Shown here piece by piece: positions 32,499 to 44,216 of a stretch of DNA of 64,000 nucleotides (within the stretch, counting starts at the first letter, position 1; the number at the start of each line of letters is the position of its first letter). This DNA comes from Acorus gramineus. Lineage: Eukaryota > Streptophyta > Magnoliopsida > Acorales > Acoraceae. The stretch covers positions 9,438,797-9,502,796 of the forward strand of contig CM060857.1 of the NCBI GenBank assembly GCA_030737835.1. The letters are read 5' to 3'. Position numbers and translations under genes: made by a program. Under the pieces are notes generated by a model. It made no database searches. It had not been told where the DNA came from and worked only from the letters and a program-made list of their open reading frames with translations.

Positions 32499-35400
32499 TG
32501 TCACGCCCCAGGGCGGCCGTCCCCCAGGACGCGGCAAGTGTATATATGATATCAGTAACAGGAAATCAATAATAAACCACAAACAATCACTAAAATGACA
32601 CACAGATAAAAGCAGGGCTGACATAATATATACACCGAATGCGGAAGCTAAAAGACTGAGTCTGTAGTCAAAAACATACTACAGACTCGATACATAATCA
32701 TAAGTCCTGTGAGAGCCAACATGCCCATATATACACAACAAAATCCAAATACAATCCAACTAAGTGCCCAAGCACAGAACATATACGTACAACAGAAAGA
32801 AGGGTGCTGATGGCCTCAAAACTCGTGGGACGCGGCGCTGCCCTCTGCCGGTGTAGTCGCTCGGGAAGCTCCTCCCTCAGAGATCACTGAAAAGACAATA
32901 TGCGAGGGGTGAGCCACACGCTCAGTGAATAGCACAACCCATGCATACAGTTCATATTAACCACATTTAATCAATTCATAAGCCACAAGTGGCATAATAT
33001 CACCATCCGGGGGTTCGTTCATCGCCGAACCCCATACCCTCACCCTCACCCTCACCCTCAACAGGTGACCTAGGATATTGGGACTTAGCGGGTTGATAAA
33101 TCCATTCATAATCCTGTGGGTCGTCGCATCGCCGGCCCACCATACCCTCACCCTCACCTCTCAACAGGTGACCTAGGCTCTTGGGACTGACTAGGCTGTT
33201 GGTTACCCTTGGTCCACCGATAGTCTCTCCTCACTCCGCGGTTGTTTGGCCACTCCCATGTTCAGCGCAGTCCTTCCAAGTCAGGAGGCGCCTACTAGTG
33301 GGAGCCCCTGCACGGGACAACCTGTCTAACGCCGAGGTAGTCTCTACACGGATCCGACGAGGGGAACAGAACAGCCTATCCATCGCATATGATCCAATCG
33401 GATCCGCTGACAGCACATCTCTAAGACTCTAATGTCTCGAATTCCTCAGAATTCCACCAGCGCGCATAACCAGGATGCGGGGAACATGCATTTAGTAATC
33501 ATAATACAAAGGAAAAGAGACCTTGGGAGGGTAACCTGAGGTCCCGATGTAGGACATCCGACAACCAAACGAGGAACACGGAGTACCCTAACCCGGGTCT
33601 CAATGTTAACCTCGCAAGGCCCCCCTTATATTCCCTAAGCATGCTATCTATTATTACAGTTCGCATTTAATTAAATAAACCAAACTAATAGGACGCATGC
33701 ACAGGTCGGGCTTTCCTAGCATGATAGCGAGGTGGCAGGATGCATGGCTCATGCACAATCCTAAGGGTGCAAGTCCCTATCACACAATCTAGGGTGGCAT
33801 GCAATTCTACACACACATCATGCTTACATGGATTATAAAATAACAGTTAATACAAGCTATAAGCCCCAGGGGAGAGCGGTACACGCCCAAAGCATGTAAC
33901 GCCTCCCAAACTGGGTTGGGTTGTCCCACTCACCGGGAATCGGGTCGACGCGCGACCGTCCGTCGAGATCTGCAAGACAAGGTATTAACTGGTTAGAATA
34001 AATCCACAATTATCCCAAAAATACATAACACACACAAACAAACATCCAACACCCCCCCCCCGGCAACCACCGCACGGCCGGCCACCACCCGCACGGCCAC
34101 CCGACCGCCCGGACGCGCCGCCGCGCCTCAGCCCGCGCACTCCGCGCACCGCCCGGGGCCCCGCGCGTCCACCGAGCCCAGCCGCGGCAGCCCGCACGCG
34201 CCCCGCACGCCGTGCGCACGCTCCTCGCCCCGCACGCGCCCCGCGCGCACCTCCGCCGCTCCGCCGCGCCCCGCGCCTCCTCCGCGCGCGCCTCAGCACC
34301 TCCGCCAGCACCTCCGCCAGCACCTCCGCGCGTCCAGCACCTCGGCCAGCACCTCCGCGCGCACCTCCGCGCGTCCAGCACCTCGGCCAGCACCTCCGCG
34401 CGCGCCCAGACCAGCGCCCAGACCAGCTCCTCGCGCACAGCTGCACGAGCAGACCCGCGCACAGCACCACCCGAGCAGCTCGCACGCCTCGCACCGCCGC
34501 GACCAGCTCCCCCGAGCGCACGCCCGCGCGCACGCTCGCGCGTACGCACGCGCGCACGCCCAGCCGGCTCTTGCTCGCCGCCTGTGCTGCCTGAGGCCCC
34601 CAGCCCATCCAGCGAGCCCAGCACGACCAGCCCCACGCACCCGACCCGCGCACACCCACGCACACGCCGCGCGCACGCACACCCGCGCACGCACGCGCGC
34701 ATGCCCGCGCGCGCCCGGCCTGCGCGCTGCCTGGCCGCTGCCGCTGCTCCCTGCTGCCCGGGACAGTCCCCCAGCCTGCCGAGCGCCTCTAACCACCCTT
34801 CCCACTGCCCCGACCACTTCCAACCACCTCCGACCACCCTCCGACGACCCCCACCGCCTCCAACCACCTCCCAAACACAAAACCCTCCCCTAGCAATCAT
34901 CTAGACGAGAAATAATAGAGAAAGAAGGCTTACCGAGGGGAGGAGGAGGTGTCCGGTGGATCTCCACGCGCCGAAACCCTTCCCACAAGCCTTCTCACGC
35001 CCCGATCTATCACGGCCCTTGATTTGGCTCGAAACAGAGGAGAGAGAGGGGAGGTCGGGGAGGCTAGGATCGTCGGAATTTGGATTTGAAGACACCGGAG
35101 CGTAGATCGGGACCCGATCTACACTTCCCGTGCTTTAGGTTTTTGATTTTGAGGGGTGTAGGGGGCTCGAACGGAAGAAAATCGGAGGAGAGGTGAGAGA
35201 GAAAGCTAGTCGGGAAGATGATGAATAGTAAAATCAGATATTTTGATTCCTTTTAAGTAGAGCGCGACTTAAAAACCCGGATACGCCCCGGAACTGCGAA
35301 ATTTTTGCAAACGATGCCAGAATTCGATGAAATTTTCATGAGTGGCTTAAAATGGCACCAGGACACATAATATGCAGTTAGATTTTCAATCGGAGTCCTC

Positions 35401-35524
35401 TAGCTCAGACGATAGCTAACAGTCTGAAATTACGCGGTTCCGATCGAAAAACCCTAAAAATTTTAAAACTGCTAAAAATGCTCCAAAGATTGCCAATAGG
35501 CCAAAAAGTGACACATATATAACA
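32499..35524 (-). repeat. 5' LTR of Tek-1
   Basis: 3026 bp, the partner of 24528-27525, with the same TG...CA ends, CCCTCA repeats (33035-33062) and CpG-dense block (34060-34740). Confidence 0.95.
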
Positions 35525-35529
35525 AAAAG

Positions 35530-36511
35530 ATTTTTGAAGAAGGTAATAAAAAATTCACATGAAAGGTTTCAAAAGAGAATTGAAGGAGAGATTGATATTC
35601 AATAAAGCAAACAATATGGAGAATTCAGATCTAAATATAAAATCCTAAACTAGCATTGCATGGTTTCATCTTCAACCCTAGTTGAAGATTTAGCTACTAG
35701 AAAACATGATCAAACTAAATAAAAAATAAAAAATAAAAGACATCATATTATTGAAAAATTCTTGAAAATAAAAATATTAAAGTAATATTAAAATTCAGAT
35801 CTAAATATATACAGACATCCAAAGATATGAGATGAAAAGAAAAACAAAAACAAAGAAAAACTCTTGGATCTTTCTTCTCCTTTGGTTGTCCCTTTGTCTC
35901 CTTTTTTTTTATTCTTTTCTCTTGGCTTCATATGTGTTCCTTTTATAGCCTCTAGTCTTGAATCTTGACCATTGATTTGCAATGAATTGGATGGTTAAGA
36001 TTGGCCATCAACCTTCCTCATATGAATATTTGACAATTTTAGCAGGTAAAATCTTTCATTCCCGTCATTAATTTTCTGCAGAATCTTTGGATGAATTTTT
36101 TACCCCTAATAAGGTGGAATTGCAAAATATTCATGAAACATTGATTTGTAGATCTTAAAAACATCTTTCCAACTCCATATTTTGGGCCAAAATACGATAT
36201 TTGAGGCAAAAGTTATGGTCAAAATAGTGGGACGGTTTTAACATTGATTTGAAGAATATTTGATTGGATTTTGATTTTTGATTCTCTCTTCACCAAATCT
36301 TTATCTAGCATAATTTTGGATCTTCAAGAATCCTCTTGATTCTCCTTCATATCTTTAAATGCTTTATAGAATATTTTGCATTGATAATCATCATTTATCT
36401 CAATTACCTGCAATAACAAATAAATTCTGAATATTAGCCATTATTACACATAAAATTAGGAAATAGAAAACTAAATTAAGGGGATTAAATGTGCAAATAA
36501 TACACTTATCA
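35530..36511 (-). repeat. 3' LTR of Ath-1, inner piece
   Basis: Resumes directly after the Tek-1 target duplication (35525-35529) and matches 41905-42886. A minus-strand TATA box (GGCTATAAAAGG) lies at about 35938-35949. Inside it, the minus strand reads TTTGGGGGTATT (36512-36523), the probable polypurine tract. Confidence 0.9.
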
Positions 36512-37913
36512 AATACCCCCAAACCTAGATTTTGCTAGTCCTCTAGCAACTAAAGTGATTAAAAACAAGGATAAGGCCACTTTCGCAGGCTCTCACGGTT
36601 GCATTTAGCGTATGCAACAAGCCCTTAAACCCCTAGGTCACCCCTAGTGGACGAGTTTGACTCGTGAGGGTTTGCAGCGAATCTACCCACAAAATTCTTC
36701 TTTTTTTTTCTGCCATAATCCCATGATAGTATCGTAGAGCTCAAGATATTAAATTCTTTTCAGAAAAGTACTTAATGTAATGACATGGTGTGCTCGTGAA
36801 AATCTGGACAACACTCAAGAGGTTCAGACTCCTAAGTAAGAATTTTCCTTCTAATTGCTGTCGAATGGTTGGTTCTCCCTTAGACACTGAGTCAAAACCA
36901 GAATAGTCTACTAAGCCAGTAAGAGATTTTAATGTTCACTTTATTACCTCATGGGCTTTATATGTGATATTCCAGCTTACTTACTATCTTTTATAGGGAG
37001 GCTTTCACTCTATCACTGTCGAATCGGTCTTTAAACTTCAACATAATGATTGCTAATCTCTTTGTTCAAAGCACCTTAGATATTATCTCATTGAATTTTT
37101 TTTTTCTTCTTCTTCTTCTTCTTCTTCTTCTTTTTTTTCTTTTTTTTTTCTTTTGAAAAAGTACTCTATCAATTTTATTTTTTTAAGACCTAATGATAAG
37201 TAGCCCTTTTCCACTGTACTTGTGATTCAATGGTTGCTTTTCAATTGATGTAAACCCTAACTTCTTATCAAGCAAACCAATGAACTAGACTTTTAGGTTC
37301 AACAGGTTTTAGAAAGTTCTTAACATTCTAGGCAATTATTAAGTCGACTCCACAAATTCATCTTAACTCAAAAATGCATCCAGATGTGTAGTGACTTTTC
37401 CAATATCAAGCACTTAAGACCTACTAAAATAGAAATTAACATAAGAGTTCATGCTACCATCATAGGGATATAGGCATATTTTTTTTTTTTTGTTTTTTTT
37501 TTTTTTTGAATACTCTATCGTAACTGAGAATAATGAATCACATGATAAATTCAGAATGTCAAAAACCCCCCCAAACCTAATCCACACATTGTCCTCAATG
37601 TTCATATGTTTGGACACGTGAAATATCAAGAATGGAGAATAAAAAAGGAAGAATTTTACCATATCAAGTGATCACCATTGAACTGCTGCTATACGATGGC
37701 ATCAAAACAATTTCGTTAGTTCAACATACTTTAAAATAAAGACTACATCCAATGACTCGATGATAGTGGATGCAAACAAACATAAAATCTAGACTGAAAA
37801 TGAAAAATTACCCTAACGCCCCCAAACCTAGTTTACAGCATGAACAAGGAAATGATGATTTGGGAGGAAAGGCAACCCAGAAAAATATAGTACAAAATGA
37901 TTACCAAGAGAGC
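36512..37913 (-). other. Ath-1 non-coding region between protease and 3' LTR
   Basis: 1.4 kb without RT, RNase H or integrase coding. It holds the polypurine tract beside the LTR, a (CTT)n/poly-pyrimidine tract at about 37096-37152 and a poly-T run at 37481-37507. 'ccccc-aaacctag' words recur near 36515, 37565 and 37820, suggesting relics of polypurine-tract-like sequence. No ORF is recognisable. Confidence 0.7.
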
Positions 37914-38700
37914 TTAATCTTGATAGATGGAATCATGGAGGTGAATGACCTCCATTTTCTCCAGTGGTAACTCCAAAAATGGTTTAAGTTCTAGCTTGGG
38001 AGGCTCATCAATGGAAGGAAGGGGTGGTGACAGAGGAGGGGGCTCAGACTTTGGTTGCCATTTATTAAATGGGATGGTTGTTTCTGAATCTAGGAGAGCA
38101 TTTACTTCCATGATCGATTTTTCCATATCAAAATTTTCTTCAAAGTGGGCAAGACAAAACTCCAAAGGATCTTTCGTGCTCATAGAATGATGTTTCAAAT
38201 CTTCAATTATTTCCTCAATAGAATTCACATCCTCTAATTCATCATTATAATCTCCTGGTTGTTTGCCAATGTGGAAGATATTTAGGTCAACTATCATATT
38301 TCCAAAAGATAATTTCATCAATCCATTTCGACAGTTAATCAAAGCATTAGACATAGCAAGGAATGGTTTGCCTAAAATTATAGGAATTTGCCCTTTCGGG
38401 TTTAGAACAGGTTGGGTTTCTAAGACTATAAAGTCAACAGCAAAGATGAAATCCCCAACCTTAATCAGGACATCCTCAATGACACCTTTAGGAATTTTCA
38501 CAGATCGATCTGCTAATTGTAAGGTCACTGGGGTAGGTCTCAATTCTCCTATGCCTAACTGTTTGTACACTGAATAGGGCAGTAGATTTACACTCGCACC
38601 TAAGTCTAGCAAAGCTCGATCAATACGAGTGTCTCCAATCACACATGAAATGGTGGGACAACCTGGGTCCTTATACTTGATTGGAGTTTCACATGAAAGA
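37914..38700 (-). pseudogene. Ath-1 aspartic protease
   Basis: Retropepsin-like domain that would cleave the gag-pol polyprotein. The active-site loop is LLDLGASVNLLP, followed by LADRSVKIPKGVIEDVLI, FIVLETQP and ILGKPFLAMSNALI. D-L-G-A instead of D-S/T-G is usual for Athila-type elements. The frame extends upstream of Met 38642 to about 38700, where it should connect to gag, but gag is in another frame. It ends at 37914 soon after a Pro-rich linker (KLELKPFLELPLEKM). In autonomous relatives RT would begin here, so the pol gene is cut at this point. Confidence 0.88.
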
Positions 38701-40566
38701 ATGGAGCTTACATGGGATGCTAGGAAAGCTTTCTTGGGTACATTGTTGGTCCTTTTTTTGGGTGCATAAGTCCTTCAAAAATTTAGCATATGCTGGTACT
38801 TGTTGGATAGCATCTAGGAGCGGAATGTTTACCCGAACTTGCTTAAACACTTCTAAAATTTTATCTAGCTGGGTAGATTTCTTAGTTGAACCTAATCGCT
38901 GAGGATATGGGGCCTTGGGAACATAAATTCTCCCAGGAGAATCATTGGGCTTTGCTTTCTCTGGGATGGATGGGCTAGGAGGGATGGGTTCAGAACCTGG
39001 GTCCTCATGAATAAATTTGGGCTTGTCCTTATCATCTTCAACATCATTATTAGGCATAATAACCTTGTTGTCCACTTGTCTACCAGACCTAAGAGTAGTG
39101 ATTGCATTAACCTGGTTGGACTGGTTACTAGAAGAATCTTGGATTTGTCCTTGAAGAATGGATCCTCTAGGGTTAGGCTCAGGTTGACTAGGAAATTTTC
39201 CTTTCTCTCTCTCATTCATGGTGGTGGCCAATTGACCAACTTGAATCTCGAGACGGGAGATTGCCTGTGTGGTGGATTGAAGGATTTGCCCTGTAGATTG
39301 CATAAATTGATTCAAAGTGGCAGACATCTGGGAGGATGATTGAGTTAGATTTTGAGTGGACTTCATAAGAACATCTAATCCTTTCTCAAAGGAAGAGAAC
39401 TTCTTCTCATTTTCTGTTTGAAACCCACGCGGAGGAAATGGAGTAGGAATGGGTCCTGTGTTTGGTCTAGGATACATGGGAGCTTGAGGAGGTCCATGTG
39501 GGCCTCCCTGGTGTGGGCCTTGAGTCCATGACAGATTTGGATGATTCCTCCATCCAGGATTATAAGTTTGAGCATATGGGTCATTTTTCCTCCACTGTAA
39601 GCTATTGGCATGTTCGGCCCAACTTTCCTTTTGGGATGACAGGGAAGGACAGTCTTCCGCTAGGTGATTTGAAGATTTACATAAAATGCAGACAATAGTA
39701 GAGTTGGAGGTGGAGACTTGATTAACAGAATCATGATTTGGTTTCATCTCTAGGGCCTCTACTCTACGAATGAGAGATGCAAACTTGGCTTCAGACTCAA
39801 AGCTACTATCAATGGAATGAATACCTCCCTTAGAAGGCATGACTTTCTCAGGCTCTCTAATTGTCTCCCATTGCATGGATTTTTCAGCTACTTCTTCCAA
39901 AAATGCCCATGCTTCAGTTTCATTTTTATTGGTAAATTCACCACTACACATTGATTCAACCATAGTCCTTGTGGTGTAATTCAAACCTTCATATAAAATT
40001 TGTCCTAATCTCCAAACCTCAAATCCATGATGAGGACATTGCAACAACAAGTCCTTGAATCTCTCTAAATATCTCCATAAAGATTCTCCCTCCTTTTGAA
40101 TGAATTGATTTATATTCATGCGAATTTTAGCAGTTTTATGATTAGGAAAGAACTTCTTCAAAAATATCATAACTAATTGATCCCAAGTGGTGATAGATTT
40201 TGCGGGTAGAGCATACAACCACTTTTTAGCATTATCTTTGAGGGAGAAGTTGATTAACCTCAACCGGATTGAATCATCAATTAGCTGTTGAAGTTTTAGA
40301 GTGGAACAAACTTCCTCAAATTCCCTAATGAAAAGATATGGATCCTCAGATCCATCAAATTTTGGGAGCATATTAATCATCCCAGGCTTGATCTCAAAGT
40401 TGTTAGCATTGGTTGTTGGTAACACAATGCATGAGGGTTGCGTAGTTCTAGATGGATACATGTAATCCTTCAAGGTCTTTGGAATGACATCTACTGTGTT
40501 ATCCATGGTGATGGTTGAATCGGTACGAATCAATCGATTTTTAGAATCCCTAGACCAAATGCTCAT
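38689..40566 (-). pseudogene. Ath-1 gag
   Basis: An open frame of 625 codons from ATG 40566 (MSIWSRDSKNRLIRTD). Residues about 55-230 are the retrotransposon gag core (MLPKFDGSEDPYLFIREFEEV, WLYALPAKSITTWDQL, FFPNHKTAKIR). A CCHC knuckle CILCKSSNHLAEDC lies at about 293-306. It is followed by a Pro/Gly-rich linker, a Gln/Ser/Thr-rich helical stretch and ITTLRSGRQV, common in Athila-type gag. It would package element RNA. A run of seven A on the coding strand (about 38753-38759) shifts the frame shortly before the protease, so the natural gag-protease fusion is broken and the last codons are out of frame. Confidence 0.9.
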
Positions 40567-41410
40567 AAATCAAAATATCCCAAATCAAGAATATACTTTC
40601 ACAACAAACATATTAAGATTTATCTTGTTAAGTGAGGGAGGATGATTTTTAAAAGATCTAGTTGTTGAGGATCTTCCTCCTTAAAGGACAGCTCCTAACT
40701 GTTCCAAGATATGCCTTAAGCTTGCCAGTTAACGATCAACCACTCAACAACCAGGAAAGTGTAAAGGATTAGTGGGGGGTCTTCCACGCTTTCGCGTGTT
40801 CCTCAATTAAGTAACCACGTCCTTTAAGGTAGAAACCTTATGAAACCACTTTCCTAGACATCATTAAATGGTTAATGGCTCACTAGAGTATCTCTTGGCG
40901 TCTCTTGTCCTATTGAGCTCGAAAACCTAGGGCCAAGTCTACTTCATCTTATTTTAATTAGGCTCATGGGTTTGACAAATGCTCAAGATGATGATTTGTG
41001 GGCCAAGGAAGGGCGATGAAATCCCCACCTTATGTTATGTGGGACAACCCTTAGATGGATTAATTAATGTATGCTAATTGAAAAATGCACACACCGAAAA
41101 TCCCAATCAACCCCAAAAGTAACCCACTTGCAGAAGATTCGTGGGTGAATGAAATACTCACAACTCACACACAGTGAGGGAAGAATTAAATCCACCTTTT
41201 TTCCGTGATGAAATGGTTCACCTTAGGGTCGCCTTCGAACACTTTTGGATACTCGTTTAGAGAAAGAATGGTCTAAGCCTTACACCATTCTTTGTTGTGT
41301 TCTTGTAGGTTCTTGATATCCTGCAAAATATGAAGAGAAAAAATCAGCAAAAGTAAAGAAAAAAAAATAAATCTGAAAGATAAATCAACATCAAATATAA
41401 TATGAAACAG
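40567..41410 (-). other. Ath-1 leader between primer site and gag
   Basis: About 840 bp of untranslated leader without a recognisable ORF. It would carry packaging signals, but none can be named from sequence. Confidence 0.6.
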
Positions 41411-41411
41411 A

Positions 41412-41429
41412 TCCCCGGCAACGGCGCCA
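41412..41429 (-). other. Primer-binding site of Ath-1
   Basis: Minus-strand TGGCGCCGTTGCCGGGGA, six bases inside the right LTR. This is the usual primer site of Athila-type plant gypsy elements. Confidence 0.9.
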
Positions 41430-41435
41430 AAAACT

Positions 41436-42886
41436 TGATTGATTATTAAAGTTGTTATTAATTACCGCAAGTGCACGGATCATTACAGAAGTATAGATCT
41501 AGCAAATACGGGTCGATCCCACAGAGAATTGTTCAAATTAAATTATTAATTGATTTACCTAATCGAATTAGACAGGAAGATTGATGAAGGTTTATTTTTT
41601 TATTTTTATTTAAAAAAAAACGGATATTAATATAAAAAGATAACTAGGGTTTTAGAATCCACCGTGCAATACCAATTTAGGGGTTATATTCAAATGTGAA
41701 ACTCCACCATATAACTCAATCAATATTGACGTTAGTCAAATACCAATCAGAAATTAAATATTTAAAATCATATTAATTATTTCATAAAATGATCTATCTC
41801 CCTTCCCTTTATAAAATCTACCAACTCAATATTCAACTTGTTAAGAAGAGTATAAAATATCAAAGAACCTAATCAAAGCATATTTTATCAAATCAAATAC
41901 AAGAGATTTTTGAAGAAGGTAATAAAAAATTCACATGAAAGGTTTCAAAAGAGAATTGAAGGAGAGATTGATATTCAATAAAGCAAACAATATGGAGAAT
42001 TCAGATCTAAATATAAAATCCTAAACTAGCATTGCATGGTTTCATCTTCAACCCTAGTTGAAGATTTAGCTACTAGAAAACATGATCAAACTAAATAAAA
42101 AATAAAAAATAAAAGACATCATATTATTGAAAAATTCTTGAAAATAAAAATATTAAAGTAATATTAAAATTCAGATCTAAATATATACAGACATCCAAAG
42201 ATATGAGATGAAAAGAAAAACAAAAACAAAGCAAAACTCTTGAATCTTTCTTCTCCTTTGGTTGTCCCTTTGCCTCCTTCTTTTTATTCTTTTTTCTTGG
42301 CTTCATATGTGTTCCTTTTATAGCCTCCAGCCTTGAATCTTGACCATTGATTTGCAATGAATTGGATGGTTAAGATTGGCCATCAACCTTCCTCATATGA
42401 ATATTTGACAATTTTAGCAAGTAAAATCTTTCATTCCCGTCATTAATTTTCTGCAGAATCTTTGGATGAATTTTTGACCCCTAATAAGGTGGAATTGCAA
42501 AATATTCATGAAACATTGATTTGTAGATCTTGAAAATATCTTTCCAACGCCATATTTTGGGCCAAAATACGATATTTGAGGCAAAAGTTATGGTCAAAAT
42601 AGTGGGACGGTTTTAACATTGATTTGAAGAATATTTTATTGGATTTTGATTTTTGATTCTCTCTTCACTAAATCTTTATCTAGCATAATTTTGGATCTTC
42701 AAGAATCCTCTTGATTCTCCTTCATATCTTTAAATGCTTTATACAATATTTTGCATTGATAATCATCATTTATCTCAATTGCCTGCAATAACAAATAAAT
42801 TCTGAATATTAGCCATTATTACACATAAAATAAGGAAATAAAAAACTAAATTAAGCGGCTTAAATGTGCAAATAATACACTTATCA
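41436..42886 (-). repeat. 5' LTR of Ath-1
   Basis: 1451 bp, uninterrupted partner of the split left LTR. A minus-strand TATA box lies at about 42313-42324. It ends CACTTATCA next to the target copy GGCGT (42887-42891). Confidence 0.93.
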
Positions 42887-42951
42887 GGCGTCACGCGCTC
42901 TCCTTCTCTACCTTGCTCATGAACTGTCGATTGAGTCCTTGTCAACACCAT
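42887..42951 (-). pseudogene. Tat-1 gag, first codons
   Basis: ATG at 42951-42949 opens MVLTRTQSTVHEQG. The frame runs into the Ath-1 target site at 42887 and continues in phase at 24056, on the far side of the insertion. The start lies 37 bp inside the primer site, a normal place for gag in this lineage. Confidence 0.75.
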
Positions 42952-42988
42952 CTTCTTAGGTCGAAGTTTAGAACGGCTTTTCGCTCGG

Positions 42989-43006
42989 TCCCACAGACAG
43001 CGCCAA
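42989..43006 (-). other. Primer-binding site of Tat-1
   Basis: Minus strand TTGGCGCTGTCTGTGGGA, two bases from the LTR end. This is the type widely seen in Tat-lineage gypsy elements. Confidence 0.85.
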
Positions 43007-43008
43007 TT

Positions 43009-43820
43009 TGTGGAGGATGAAATCCGGCTCTCCCCTCTTGGCCGGATCTTCGCTGATCCGGGCTTCGGATGTAGACCTGAGATGGCGTGGGCTGGTCCTT
43101 CCCTTCGCGTCAGTTCACCACCGCCTGCACCCTCCTTGATCATCTATCTCCTCCTTCCTTTCCCCCTTCGACTTTGAGTACCTGAAGCTCACACCAGTGT
43201 GGTGCCGGCTGACACTCTTCCGACGCTCAAGTCAGTAATCTCTCCCTCTAGGGAAGAAGAGGAATTTAGAATCCTTGAGTTTTAGTAGGAGAGAGAGTCA
43301 GTGTTTGCATACCTTCGAAAGGAGGGGAAGTCTCCCCTTTTATACTCCATAAGGGCGTGCCGAGCTTGGCCTTGCGGGGTGATCATATCATGATATGGAA
43401 TCTCCACGTGGCCTCAGGATCCTTGGACATGTGGTTCCTAGGGATTATCATACCATAACCGTTCTTCTGACAACCTGTCCTTTTTCCACTGTCAGGGAAT
43501 ATTCCCTTCACTAACCGTTCTTTTGTAGAGGAGGGCCCTATGGCCGACCTGCCTTTTACTCGGGCACTGCCCTTTGGTCGGCTTAACCTTAAGGTCGGGC
43601 AATGTTTGACTCCCGTCCTGAGACTAATCAGCATATGGTTGCCCTTTTAAGGTCGGGCTTGATCATCTGCCCGACCTTCGAAGGAAGGCGAGATTATCCG
43701 ATCCGTTGGTGAAGTTTCGGGCCTATGGGCTCTCCTTCCTTTGGCCCACATTTTTAACAAGGGGCTGCTCTTAGTCCAGCCCTTGTGATTATTTGACATT
43801 GACTAATTCGATCAGTTGCA
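43009..43820 (-). repeat. 5' LTR of Tat-1
   Basis: 812 bp, TGTGGAGGATGAAATCC to ...TCAGTTGCA on the plus strand. A minus-strand TATA box lies at about 43337-43348. It is followed by target copy CCATG (43821-43825). Confidence 0.93.
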
Positions 43821-43825
43821 CCATG

Positions 43826-43976
43826 TATGAACCAAACACTTGAAATTTTTTTTTGGGGAAATCCATTAGCGAACCAAACAATCTGATGGAATCAGGATTC
43901 TTGGTAAAATAATTTCTGGTAAATTGATTCCTAGTAAAGTAATTCCACCTAAAAAAATGACACGAACCAAACGTGG
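43826..43976 (+). repeat. Right part of the second TIR element
   Basis: Ends TGACACGAACCAAACGTGGT, the inverted counterpart of 9103-9120. The sequence between carries 'gaaccaaac' words and 'tggaatcaggattc' related to the left arm. Confidence 0.55.
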
Positions 43977-44111
43977 TCTAAGGTAAAACAGAAATAATAT
44001 GAAATTAATCATTTTACCTTTATAATTCTTCATTTAGATAGTGCTCTATTCCTCTTCATCTTGAAACCCTAGGGATATAACATTAATTTCAAGTTATTTC
44101 TGTTTCATCTT

Positions 44112-44216
44112 AACGGAAAAATTAACAACATGGGGTATAATTGCATGTTTTTGAATTATTGGAGATGTTTCTACAAGTTTGGAAAGCTTTAGGGGTCTAG
44201 AATGTAGATGCATTTT
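44112..44216 (-). repeat. Right inverted repeat of the outer TIR element
   Basis: Diverged inverted copy of 9000-9098, ending GATGCATTTTACCC. It closes the nest. Confidence 0.5.

Larger units (their letters stand above)
24528..35524 (-). mobile_element. Tek-1: Tekay/Del-type chromovirus, nested in the Ath-1 LTR
   Basis: 11.0 kb element flanked by AAAAG (24523-24527 and 35525-35529). LTRs of about 3.0 kb (24528-27525, 32499-35524) start TGTCACGCCCC and end ATATATAACA on the plus strand. Next to the right LTR, the minus strand shows TTGGTATCAGAGCCT, an initiator-Met tRNA primer site. Next to the left LTR is the polypurine tract AAGGGGGGGAGAA. The gag-pol order is gag, protease, RT, RNase H, integrase with a C-terminal chromodomain-like end. 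Two frame breaks (near 32060 and 28942) disable the polyprotein as read. Confidence 0.95.
24057..42886 (-). mobile_element. Ath-1: Athila-like gypsy element with gag and protease only, nested in Tat-1 gag
   Basis: LTRs (24057-24527 plus 35530-36511 on the left, 41436-42886 on the right) start TGATTGATTATT and end CACTTATCA on the plus strand. They are flanked by GGCGT (24052-24056 and 42887-42891). The right LTR is followed inward by a TGGCGCCGTTGCCGGGGA primer site, and the left LTR by a polypurine tract. Only gag and protease are encoded; RT, RNase H and integrase are missing. After removal of Tek-1, the element is about 7.8 kb. The two LTRs show only scattered differences, so the insertion is fairly young. 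Confidence 0.93.
10749..43820 (-). mobile_element. Tat-1: Ty3/gypsy Tat-lineage LTR retrotransposon with nested insertions
   Basis: LTRs at 10749-11561 and 43009-43820 are flanked by CCATG (10744-10748 and 43821-43825). The 33 kb span is mostly later insertions. Removing 12511-18479 and 24057-42886 with one target copy each leaves about 8.3 kb. Order on the minus strand: 5' LTR, primer site, gag, protease, RT, RNase H, remnant of the integrase N-terminal linker, then an antisense ORF and the 3' LTR. The archaeal-like RNase H and the antisense ORF point to the Tat lineage (RIRE2/Grande/Ogre relatives). Most of integrase is gone and several frames are broken, so it is defective. Confidence 0.92.

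Noticed and set aside
43383..43634. Minus-strand ORF of 83 codons within the Tat-1 5' LTR
   Set aside because: It is located in U3 of an LTR, is not conserved as an open frame in the other LTR, and has no recognisable domain.
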